From Corynebacterium pygosceleis (lineage in GTDB: Bacteria; Actinomycetota; Actinomycetes; Mycobacteriales; Mycobacteriaceae): a stretch of 64,000 nucleotides of DNA. Of the stretch, positions 57,079 to 64,000 are shown one piece after another; the first letter of the stretch is position 1; each line of letters starts with the position of its first letter. A program made the position numbers and the translations under genes. The notes under the pieces are model-generated. The model saw only the letters and a program-made list of their open reading frames with translations. It had not been told where the DNA came from and searched no databases. The stretch covers positions 248,001 through 312,000 of the forward strand of contig NZ_JAENIQ020000001.1 of the NCBI RefSeq assembly GCF_016595275.2. Reading direction: 5' to 3'.

Positions 57079-58155
57079 CTACCTGTTCTCCGTGTAGTTT
57101 GCTGTCGTCCGGTTGGCGATGACGGCGAAGAGCAGCATCGCGCCGAGGAAGAACTTGAACCAGTCCGGGTTCCATCCGGCGTAGACGATCCCCTGGTTGG
57201 TCATGCCGAAGATCAGGGCACCGATGGCCGTCCCCACCGCGGTCCCCTTACCGCCGGTGAGTGCGCAGCCGCCGATGACGGCGGCGATGATGTAGAGGAA
57301 CTCGTTGCCCACGCCCTGCCCCGCCTGGATCGAGTCGAAGGCGAAGAGGTTGTGCATGCCGACGAACCAGGCGGCGAAGCCGACGAACATGAAGAGGATG
57401 ATCTTCACCCGGCGCACGGGGACGCCGACCGCTTCTGCGGCGGCCTTGTCGCCACCGACGGCGAACACCCAGTTTCCGAAGCGGGTCTTGTAGAGGATGT
57501 AGCTGGCGACGGCGACGAACAGCAGCCACCAGAACACCGTGATCTTGACGCTGACCCCACCGATGCCGACGGAACTGGCGAAGATCACCTTCGCGGAGGC
57601 GAATCCCTCCATGTCTCCGATGGAGTGTGTGGCGACCTGGCCTGCGATCAGTTTCGTGAGGGCGAGGTTGAGCCCCTGGAGCATGAGGAACACCGAGAGG
57701 GTGATGAGGAACGACGGGATCCCGGTGCGGGTGACGAGGAAACCGTTGAGCGCCCCGATCGTCAGAGCCGTTCCCAGGGAGAGGAACACACCGACCCAGG
57801 AGTTGAGGTGCAGATGGTAGTTGAGCATCGCTGCGGCGAGTGCCGCGGAGGTGACCGCGACACCGGACGAGAGGTCGAATTCGTCCCCGATCATGAGCAT
57901 GCCGACGGCGAGCGCCATGATGCCCATGGTCGAGGAGGCGTAGAGCACGGTGGCGAAGGCGTCGGGTGTGCGGAACGGGGGCGCCACGACCATGAAGAGC
58001 GTGAAGATGATGACGGCACCGACGAGGCTCGCCAGTTCGGGACGACGGATGAACCGGTCGAAGAGGCCGCGTTCCCGCAGCCGGTCATCCCCGCCGACGG
58101 CCCCGTCCGACACCGTCACCGTGTCCTCCCCGGTCGAGGTGTGTGCACCACTCAT
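57079..58155 (-). CDS. Sugar-type ABC transporter permease (CUT2 family)
   Basis: 358 residues from ATG 58155, about ten membrane helices. GDEFDLSSGVAVTSAALAAAM and GGCALTGGKGTAVGTAIGALIFG match RbsC/FrcC-like permeases. The start overlaps the binding-protein stop (ATGA). Pairs with the single-domain ATPase encoded 10 bases downstream. Confidence 0.93.
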   Translation of the reverse strand: MSGAHTSTGEDTVTVSDGAVGGDDRLRERGLFDRFIRRPELASLVGAVIIFTLFMVVAPPFRTPDAFATVLYASSTMGIMALAVGMLMIGDEFDLSSGVAVTSAALAAAMLNYHLHLNSWVGVFLSLGTALTIGALNGFLVTRTGIPSFLITLSVFLMLQGLNLALTKLIAGQVATHSIGDMEGFASAKVIFASSVGIGGVSVKITVFWWLLFVAVASYILYKTRFGNWVFAVGGDKAAAEAVGVPVRRVKIILFMFVGFAAWFVGMHNLFAFDSIQAGQGVGNEFLYIIAAVIGGCALTGGKGTAVGTAIGALIFGMTNQGIVYAGWNPDWFKFFLGAMLLFAVIANRTTANYTENR

Positions 58156-59204
58156 CGAAGTCCTTCTGCCGCGGCGTCGGCGATGGAGTCGACGTTCTTC
58201 GCGTCGACGAACGAGGGGCCGGTGAGCACCGGCTTGCCGCCGCCGAGGGTGGATCCGTTGCGGATCGCGAGCCAGATGGCGTCCACGGCGAGGTAGCCCT
58301 GCACGTAGGGCTGCTGGTCGATCGCCCATTCGATGGTGCCGTCCTTGATGGCCTTGACCAGTTCGGCGTTGGTGTCGAAGGTGGCGATCTTCGCGTCGCT
58401 GCCCGCGTCCTTCGCCGCGTCGATGCTGGTGATCGCCACCGGTGCGACCAGGCCCATGATCCAGTCGATGGAGGGATCCTGGGCGAGTTTCGCCTGGACG
58501 GTGGAGGCGACCGAGGTCATGTCCATTCCGTTGACGTAGAGGATCTCCATGTCCCCGGAGTCACCGAGCCCCTTCCTGATCCCGCCGCACCGGGCTTCCT
58601 GGGAGGAGTTCCCCTGTTCGTGGATGACGCAGAGGACCTTCTTCGCGCCGTCGGTGGCGAGCCGTTCACCGGCGAGCTCTCCGGCGATGGACTCGTCCTG
58701 ACCGAAGAAGGCGGACAGGCCGTGGTCGGTGTAGTCGTTCATGCCGGCGTTGAGGCCGACGACGGGGATCCCCGCGTCCACGGCCTTCTTCGCCGCCGGT
58801 CCGATGGCCTCGGCGTTGGGCAGCGTGACGGCGATACCGTCGACGTCGGCGTCGATCGCGGACTGCACGAGGTTCGCCTGGTTCGGAGCCTGGGGGTCCG
58901 AGGAGTAGCGCAGCTCGATGTTGTCCTTCCTCGCGGCGTCCTCCGCACCCTTGCGCACGAGATCCCAGAAGGTGTCACCGGGAGCCCCGTGGCTCACCAT
59001 CGCGACGACCGCGCGGGGCGTGTCGACGGTCCCGCCGCCGGCGGACCCCGAACCGGATTCCGGGGCTCCACCCGTGGATGAGCACGACGCGAGTGCGAGC
59101 GCACCGGCGGTGAGGGTCGCGGCGAGCGCGGAGACCCGCCGTGCGGGGCGGGTGCGGGTGGCGCGGTCACGGGAGAACAGCGGGGACAGATCGTTGAGTT
59201 TCAC
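58152..59204 (-). CDS. Sugar-type ABC transporter substrate-binding lipoprotein
   Basis: 350 residues from GTG 59204. Lipobox LALASC (C41) after an Arg-rich n-region, a Gly/Ser linker, then a type I periplasmic-binding fold (VAMVSHGAPGDTFWDLVRKGAEDAA, IDADVDGIAVTLPNAEAIGP, AFFGQDESIAG). Looks like the ribose/inositol/fructose CUT2 group. The ligand is not predictable from sequence. First gene of the importer operon. Confidence 0.92.
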   Translation of the reverse strand: MKLNDLSPLFSRDRATRTRPARRVSALAATLTAGALALASCSSTGGAPESGSGSAGGGTVDTPRAVVAMVSHGAPGDTFWDLVRKGAEDAARKDNIELRYSSDPQAPNQANLVQSAIDADVDGIAVTLPNAEAIGPAAKKAVDAGIPVVGLNAGMNDYTDHGLSAFFGQDESIAGELAGERLATDGAKKVLCVIHEQGNSSQEARCGGIRKGLGDSGDMEILYVNGMDMTSVASTVQAKLAQDPSIDWIMGLVAPVAITSIDAAKDAGSDAKIATFDTNAELVKAIKDGTIEWAIDQQPYVQGYLAVDAIWLAIRNGSTLGGGKPVLTGPSFVDAKNVDSIADAAAEGLR

Positions 59205-59323
59205 AATGAGTCATTCAACGCATCCGCGAAACCAAAAACAAGCTGGCTGAACTGCGTATTTACCGATTCAGTGAAGATGACCAGCAGAGTAACGGCAAAA
59301 GAAATCCACCTCCGTGCGGCTCC

Positions 59324-59818
59324 TCAGCCCCCGAGTTCGCCCGCGATGTCACCGGCCACGGCCATCAGGACGAGAACCGGTACGACCCGGGGAGCGGGGA
59401 TGCGGTTCCTCCCGTCCGCGTCCCGTTCCACGATCCCTGCCGCGTGGAGCGGCTTGAGGTGGTGGTACAACGGCCCGGGCGAACTGTAGCCGAGGAGTTC
59501 CTGGAGCTCTTTCGAGGTGGCCGGCCCGGTGAGGAGTTCCTGCAGTATGTGCATCCGCGCGGGGCTGGACACCGCGGTGAGGGTCTCCGCCACCTTCTGC
59601 CTCGGCAGGAGACGTGCGGTGTCGGCGTCGAGGGTGATCGTCCACCGGAGACTGTCCGGGGCGGTCAGTTCCCCGCCGTACCGGATGGATCCGGTGATCG
59701 CCCCCTCTCCCCCGGGGGTCGACGGCTCCGGGGTCCCGGGGTCCTCCAGTTTCCGCACGCGTGACTCGAGGTCGGTGACGCGTCTCCTGAGATCCGCGAG
59801 TTCCTGTGCTTCAGTCAT
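59324..59818 (-). CDS. ArsR-like winged-helix regulator with N-terminal coiled coil
   Basis: 164 residues from ATG 59818, overlapping the stop of the beta-lactamase-fold gene (ATGA). Residues 3-28 form a coiled coil (ELADLRRRVTDLESRVRKLED). The winged helix spans about 85-140 (SSPARMHILQELLTGPATSKELQELLGYSSPGPLYHHLKPLHAAGIVERD), of the ArsR/HTH_20 type. No metal-binding cysteines, so it probably senses something other than metal. The natural target is the AT-rich palindrome at the start of its own operon (inference). Confidence 0.88.
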   Translation of the reverse strand: MTEAQELADLRRRVTDLESRVRKLEDPGTPEPSTPGGEGAITGSIRYGGELTAPDSLRWTITLDADTARLLPRQKVAETLTAVSSPARMHILQELLTGPATSKELQELLGYSSPGPLYHHLKPLHAAGIVERDADGRNRIPAPRVVPVLVLMAVAGDIAGELGG

Positions 59819-60939
59819 TCTCCACACGTTAGCCGGTCGAGGGTCTCCCGGGAGTCGACCGCCCGGAGCATGAGATCCTGCCAGGCGAAGGAGCGCAGCA
59901 TGTCCGCGTTCCCCTCCTCCGGCACCTCGTTGGTGATCAGGACGGCCACCGCCGTGGTTCCGTCCTCACGCCGGATCTCCATGGCGTCGGCCAGCACACC
60001 CGGGAGACTGCCGCCCTTGTGACCGATCGCGGTGTATCCGTCCGGATCGGTGTGTTCGAGATGACGGCGCACGATCTCACCCGCCTGTCCGCCGCCACCG
60101 GTGGCGAGAGTCGTGTAGACGGCCGCCAGATCACCGGCGGTGGCGGTGGCGGTTCCCCGGAGAATGTCCCGCTGCACGGCGTACCCGCCCGGTGTGCGGC
60201 GGAGGATGTCGGCGGCCCATTCGGCGTCTTCCCGGTATCTGCGGGATGCGGCGGCCGGGTCACCGGCCAGTTCGGGATCGAGGATAGCGAGCATGGAACC
60301 CAGGTAGTCGGGGATGCGGGGGTTGTCCCATCCGGCCTCCACCGCGGCGGCCTCCAGGGTCTCCGGGCCGAGCTCTTCCGCGAGCCAGTCCGCGGCGGCG
60401 TTGTCGGACTCGACGATCATCGTGCTCACGAGTTCGTCGAGGGTGACGGTCGCGTCCGGGTCGGTGGCGACGGCGACCCCGGGGGACGGTTCCCGCCTGT
60501 CCATTCCCAACCGTTCGAGTGCGGCGGCGTGCGCGCCGCCGTCGAGAGGCAGGTAGAAGGCTTCCCATTCTGCGACCGGTACCCGTTCATCGGGATCGAG
60601 GCTCCCGTCCGCGACGGCGTCCGCGTAGGCCAGCAGGTGGATGATCTTCGCCGCGGAGGCGACGTCCAGCGCCGTGTCGGCGTTCTTCCGCACGGTGTCG
60701 GGGCCGTCCGGGGTGGCGGCGTCGGGGATGATGACGAGGGCGGAGTCATCGGGGTGCGCGGCGAGGTGGTTGATCCATCCGTCCGGTGTCGTCAGGTCGG
60801 CGGGGGACTCGGCCCGCGGGCAGTCACCGGCGGAGTGCGCCGGCGGGTTGTCGACCGGGGGCGGGGTGCAGGACCCCAGGGTCACGGCGCCGCAGAGGAC
60901 GGCTGAGGTGAGGGTTCTGGCGACATGCTTGTTTGACAT
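59815..60939 (-). CDS. Beta-lactamase-fold serine hydrolase, putative lipoprotein
   Basis: 374 residues. Signal peptide with possible lipobox LGSC (C24). Class A beta-lactamase-type motifs: S95-A-A-K98, S178-D-N180, and H-K308-G-G for KTG. There is no obvious ExxLN omega-loop glutamate, so it may be an inactive-on-lactam relative or a peptidase/esterase. Fused in translation to an ArsR-like regulator downstream. ATG 60939 lies within the palindrome 60933-60974. Confidence 0.85.
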   Translation of the reverse strand: MSNKHVARTLTSAVLCGAVTLGSCTPPPVDNPPAHSAGDCPRAESPADLTTPDGWINHLAAHPDDSALVIIPDAATPDGPDTVRKNADTALDVASAAKIIHLLAYADAVADGSLDPDERVPVAEWEAFYLPLDGGAHAAALERLGMDRREPSPGVAVATDPDATVTLDELVSTMIVESDNAAADWLAEELGPETLEAAAVEAGWDNPRIPDYLGSMLAILDPELAGDPAAASRRYREDAEWAADILRRTPGGYAVQRDILRGTATATAGDLAAVYTTLATGGGGQAGEIVRRHLEHTDPDGYTAIGHKGGSLPGVLADAMEIRREDGTTAVAVLITNEVPEEGNADMLRSFAWQDLMLRAVDSRETLDRLTCGE

Positions 60940-60974
60940 ATTTCTAGACTTCCAGAGCTCTAGAAATATGTCAA
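60933..60974. promoter_or_regulatory. Perfect 16-bp-arm inverted repeat over the start of the beta-lactamase-fold gene
   Basis: TTGACATATTTCTAGA (60933-60948) and TCTAGAAATATGTCAA (60959-60974), 10-base spacer. Includes the ATG at 60939-60937 and has a TTGACA at each end. Very AT-rich for this genome. No T-run, so not an intrinsic terminator; it looks like an operator for a dimeric or tetrameric regulator. Confidence 0.75.
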
Positions 60975-60984
60975 TGGAATCCCG

Positions 60985-61926
60985 TCACGCAGGGGCCGAC
61001 AGCAGGTAGGCCCCGGGCCGGATGACCTGCCCCGGATTCTCGATGTCGGTCCCGTCCGCCAGCCGGATACGGTTGATCTGCACGCCGTGCTCCCGGCCGG
61101 TGTGCGCCGCGGGACCCGCGACGACGACGATGTGCTCGCCGTCGGTCACCACCCGCCCCGGGGTTCCGCCGAAGCGCATGGGACTGACCTCGACATCGAT
61201 GAGGTAGATCAGCTGATCACCCAGATACACCCACGCATTGAAGAAGGGGTCGCAACTGGCCCGCACGAGGTTGAACACCGCCCGGGCACCGAGGGCGAAG
61301 TCGACGCCGCAGTCCGCGGGACGACGCCGGTGGAAGTAGGTCCACTGCTCGGGATCCTGCGGCGTCGGCTCCCTCCCCGCATCGAGGGCGTCGAGGGAAT
61401 CCCGCAGAACCGGCCCGACCAGATCGAGACACCGGTCGGTCAGCGTGAGTGCGTCGTCGGAGTCCGTGACCCGGGTGGCGCGCTGGGCGACGATGGGGCC
61501 GGTGTCGAAACCTTCGGCCATCAGATGTCCGGTCACGCCCACCTCGGACTCGTCGTTGATCAGCGCCCAGTTGGGCGCACCGAACCCCGCGTACTTCGGC
61601 AGGAGTGAATCGTGGATGTTGAGCGTGCCCAGACGCGGGGCGTCGTACACGTCCCGCGCGATCACCGACGTCCAGTTCGTCACGACCATGAGATCCGCGT
61701 CCGCCTCACGGATCGCCTCGGCGGCGACCCCGTCGAGGCGTTTCGTCTCGATGACCGGAATACCGAGCCCCCTCGCGAAGGCCGCGACGTCCTCGTCCAT
61801 GCCGGCGTAGTAGGGATCGTCGATGGGCGGCTGGGTACAGACGAGGACGATCTCGTGACCGCTGTCAGCGAGTGCGGTGATGGAGCGGTAACCGAAGGTG
61901 GCGAAGCCGGTGAAGATGACGCGCAT
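60985..61926 (-). CDS. Formyltransferase-family protein (Fmt-like, not canonical Fmt)
   Basis: 313 residues from ATG 61926 (MRVIFTGFATFGYRSITAL); ATG 61983 is an alternative. Catalytic residues of the formyl-THF transferase fold are present: N103, H105 and SLLP in LNIHDSLLPKYAGFGAPNWAL, and D141 in GFDTGPIVAQ. The C-domain (about 205-313) is Fmt_C-like. Spacing and insertions differ from methionyl-tRNA formyltransferase, so it more likely formylates an amino sugar or another amine. Far from def/fmt-type genes. Confidence 0.75.
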   Translation of the reverse strand: MRVIFTGFATFGYRSITALADSGHEIVLVCTQPPIDDPYYAGMDEDVAAFARGLGIPVIETKRLDGVAAEAIREADADLMVVTNWTSVIARDVYDAPRLGTLNIHDSLLPKYAGFGAPNWALINDESEVGVTGHLMAEGFDTGPIVAQRATRVTDSDDALTLTDRCLDLVGPVLRDSLDALDAGREPTPQDPEQWTYFHRRRPADCGVDFALGARAVFNLVRASCDPFFNAWVYLGDQLIYLIDVEVSPMRFGGTPGRVVTDGEHIVVVAGPAAHTGREHGVQINRIRLADGTDIENPGQVIRPGAYLLSAPA

Positions 61927-62030
61927 GCCCGAATCAGATCTCTTTCCGTGGGTGGAGGTGAGGGAAGGCTCAACGATGGTCATAGTAGCCGAGCTACGGC
62001 GACACACCGCACCGTGGGGTTCAGCGAACG

Positions 62031-62071
62031 AAAAAACCGCCCCGGCCGTCATGACGACGGTCGGGGCGGTT
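62031..62071 (-). terminator. Rho-independent terminator after rplE
   Basis: AACCGCCCCG (62035-62044) pairs with CGGGGCGGTT (62062-62071), with further inner pairing. On the minus strand the stem is followed by TTTTTT (62036-62031). Ends the rplN-rplX-rplE transcript 22 bases past the rplE stop. Confidence 0.85.
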
Positions 62072-62092
62072 CAGCTGTGCCGGAGGCGTCTT

Positions 62093-62662
62093 CTAGCGCT
62101 CCTGGCCCGGCTTCTTGAAGGGGAAGCCCAGCTCGCGGAGCAGGGCGCGGCCTTCATCGTTGTTCGTGGCCGTGGTGACGACGGTGATGTCCATACCACG
62201 GGGACGGTCAACCTTGTCCACGTCGATCTCGTAGAACATGGTCTGCTCCGTGAGGCCGAACGTGTAGTTGCCGTGGCCGTCGAACTGCTGGTCCGAGAGT
62301 CCGCGGAAGTCGCGGATACGGGGCAGGGCGACGGTCAGCAGACGGTCCAGGAACTCCCACATGCGGTCACCGCGGAGGGTGACGCGGGCACCGATGGGCA
62401 TGCCCTCACGCAGCTTGAAGTTTGCGATGGACTTCTTGGACCGACGGATCTCCGGCTTCTGACCGGTGATCAGGGTGAGGTCCTCGAGCGCGCCGTTGAT
62501 GAGCTTGGCGTCACGGGCGGCGTCGCCGACGCCCATGTTGACGACAACCTTCACGACGCCGGGGATCTGCATGACGTTGTCGTAGTCGAACTCTTCAGAC
62601 AGCGCGGTGCGGATTTCCTCGCGGTAGCGGTTCTTCAGACGAGGGGTGTAGTTCTCGCTCAT
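62093..62662 (-). CDS. rplE: 50S ribosomal protein L5
   Basis: 189 residues. [68 protein letters not shown] and [18 protein letters not shown] are L5 signatures. Binds 5S rRNA and contacts P-site tRNA. In most bacteria rpsN/rpsH follow; here a terminator and island 2 do. Confidence 0.97.
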   Translation of the reverse strand: MSENYTPRLKNRYREEIRTALSEEFDYDNVMQIPGVVKVVVNMGVGDAARDAKLINGALEDLTLITGQKPEIRRSKKSIANFKLREGMPIGARVTLRGDRMWEFLDRLLTVALPRIRDFRGLSDQQFDGHGNYTFGLTEQTMFYEIDVDKVDRPRGMDITVVTTATNNDEGRALLRELGFPFKKPGQER

Positions 62663-62664
62663 GT

Positions 62665-62979
62665 TCAGATGTCCTTCCCGTTGCGTCGGGAGATGCGCAC
62701 GCGCTTGCCGTTCTCATCGATGCGGTAGCCGACGCGGGTCGGGTTACCGTCGGAATCGATGACCATGACGTTGGAGACATGGATCGGCGCTTCCTGGGTG
62801 ACGATGCCACCGGACTCGGCGCCACGCTCGGGCGCGGAGTTCGCGACGTGCTTCTTGATGCGGTTGACTCCCTCGACCAGGACCTTGGAACGCTTCGGGA
62901 AGGCCTCGATGACCTTGCCCCGGGCGCCCTTGTCCGGACCGGAGATGACGAGGACGTTATCGCCCTTGTGGATCTTCAT
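62665..62979 (-). CDS. rplX: 50S ribosomal protein L24
   Basis: 104 residues. [44 protein letters not shown] is the KOW-domain signature. An assembly initiator of the 50S subunit. Directly after rplN and 2 bases before rplE. Confidence 0.97.
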   Translation of the reverse strand: MKIHKGDNVLVISGPDKGARGKVIEAFPKRSKVLVEGVNRIKKHVANSAPERGAESGGIVTQEAPIHVSNVMVIDSDGNPTRVGYRIDENGKRVRISRRNGKDI

Positions 62980-63348
62980 TTAGATTACCTCCGGTGCCAG
63001 CGAGACGATCTTCATGAACTTCTTCTCACGGAGTTCACGGGCGACGGGGCCGAAGATACGGGTACCGCGCGGATCGCTGTCGTTCTTGATGATGACGGCG
63101 GCGTTCTCGTCGAAACGAATGTAGGAGCCGTCCGGACGACGGGTCTCCTTCTTCGTGCGGACGATGACGGCCTTGACGATTTCGCCGGCCTTCACGTTGC
63201 CGCCGGGAGTGGCTTCCTTGACGGTGGCGACGATGACGTCACCGATACCGCCGAAGCGTCGGGTGGAGCCACCGAGAACGCGGATGCACAGGATCTCCCG
63301 TGCACCAGTGTTGTCGGCGACCCGCAGACGCGATTCCTGCTGAATCAC
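62980..63348 (-). CDS. rplN: 50S ribosomal protein L14
   Basis: 122 residues from GTG 63348 ([27 protein letters not shown]). [42 protein letters not shown] is diagnostic. The stop is adjacent to the rplX ATG. First gene of the rplN-rplX-rplE transcript. Confidence 0.97.
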   Translation of the reverse strand: MIQQESRLRVADNTGAREILCIRVLGGSTRRFGGIGDVIVATVKEATPGGNVKAGEIVKAVIVRTKKETRRPDGSYIRFDENAAVIIKNDSDPRGTRIFGPVARELREKKFMKIVSLAPEVI

Positions 63349-63733
63349 TATGGGTCTCCTGACCTGGATTTCAATGTGCGCCGGATTTCCGACCCGGACA
63401 CACGCGGTCTGATGTACTTGCACGGCCACTGACGCTCCGGGACACACCCGGTGAAGGCGACGAACACCGTACATGAGCAGATACCGGCCGATCGGATCGG
63501 AGCCGGACCGGCAATACCTGCGGTGTCGAAGGGTCTCGGCCCGCGCTCGGAAACGCACGGCGGACCGACCCACGTCAGTGACCGAACCATTTAATCACAC
63601 GGACCGGAGTGCGGCAACCCGCCCCCGTCCGACACCCCTGTCATTGTGCAGGGAAAAGTACGGGATTAGCATCTCCGATAACAGATTTAGTTTTGCACAC
63701 CTCTTCAAGAGGTACGGATCCAGGGAGGCCACC
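63349..63733. other. 385-base divergent region between rplN and a lipoprotein gene
   Basis: Contains the rplN promoter on the minus strand and, near 63660-63705, an AT-rich patch (AACAGATTTAGTTTTGCAC) likely to drive the lipoprotein on the plus strand. No supported gene or RNA. Confidence 0.5.
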
Positions 63734-64000
63734 ATGTCACACACCCCAGCACCGTCACCCGGAAGAATCGTCGTGGCCATCCTCAGCGGACTCACCGTGG
63801 GGGCGTTCGCCACCGCCTGTTCAGCACCGGAACCACCACTATCCCAGGAGATCCGGGAGCTGAGGGAACTGGAGGAGAGCGGGGCGATCCCCGATGTCGA
63901 CGAGGAGGACATCGACTTCGTCGAGGAGAATTCCACCGCACCGGACTTCAGCGGATACGCGAGCGGTGACACGATGAGCGTCACCCACGCCCTGGGCACG
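63734..64000 (+). CDS. Secreted lipoprotein, N-terminal part
   Basis: 89 codons from ATG 63734, with AGGGAGG five bases upstream; continues past the window. The signal peptide ends in a lipobox-like FATAC (C33). After it comes an acidic, helix-prone stretch (EIRELRELEESGAI, DVDEEDIDFVEE). No domain is recognised in this part. Corynebacteria often carry a secreted protein beside rplN, as far as I recall. Confidence 0.8.
   Translation, partial: MSHTPAPSPGRIVVAILSGLTVGAFATACSAPEPPLSQEIRELRELEESGAIPDVDEEDIDFVEENSTAPDFSGYASGDTMSVTHALGT

Noticed and set aside
60933..60974. Inverted repeat read as a transcription terminator or insertion-sequence end
   Set aside because: AT-rich stem, no T-run, covers a start codon, and no transposase or target duplication nearby; an operator fits better.

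Overview
The window is about 64 kb of high-GC actinobacterial chromosome and almost certainly comes from a Corynebacterium. The evidence is the protein sequences, an ESX-4-only type VII secretion cluster, a GroEL with a histidine-rich tail, acidic extensions on S9 and L17, GTG/TTG starts, and 1- or 4-base start/stop overlaps. Gene order closely follows the groEL1-groES-tsaD-rimI-tsaB-alr-glmS-glmM-rpsI-rplM-ESX-4-truA-rplQ-rpoA-rpsD-rpsK-rpsM-infA-map-adk-secY-spc region known from mycobacteria and corynebacteria. I cannot name the species. No tRNA, rRNA, insertion sequence or CRISPR array was seen.

Layout. 1-4705: start of an Hsp90-family gene, groEL and groES behind a clear CIRCE operator, a secreted cutinase-like protein with a PKD-type tail, and a small conserved protein. 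4845-15772: tRNA t6A genes (tsaD, tsaB, tsaE) with rimI, alr, nnr, an MFS exporter and glmS. This run is interrupted at 7.3-9.2 kb by an Mrr-type restriction gene of foreign-looking composition and an unknown gene. 15959-20224: a hydrolase-fold protein lacking the usual nucleophile, a tightly coupled three-gene operon of helical and Pro-rich proteins, and glmM. 20400-21385: rpsI and rplM.

22106-31925 is a complete ESX-4 locus: two WXG100 proteins, a type VII-associated membrane protein, EccC, EccD, mycosin and EccB. It is followed by a large polytopic membrane protein and truA. 36001-43482 carries rplQ, rpoA, rpsD, rpsK, rpsM, infA, an L,D-transpeptidase, map, adk and secY.

The spc ribosomal operon is broken by two accessory islands. 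Island 1 (43861-51627, between secY and rplO) encodes a sugar-type MFS transporter, a cytoplasmic cysteine-type sulfatase, the radical-SAM enzyme that would activate it, a ROK repressor, a ROK sugar kinase and a TauE/SafE anion exporter. Read together this looks like a self-contained pathway for an imported sulfate ester: uptake, intracellular desulfation, phosphorylation and anion export. A GlxR/CRP-like site and a shared TTTTCGTCCG motif lie in its two promoter regions. Island 2 (54912-61926, between rpsH and rplE) holds a PAP2 phosphatase, a three-part sugar-type ABC importer, an ArsR-like regulator coupled to a beta-lactamase-fold lipoprotein, and a formyltransferase-family enzyme. A striking AT-rich perfect inverted repeat covers the start of the beta-lactamase-fold gene. 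The window ends with rplE, rplX, rplN and the start of a lipoprotein gene.
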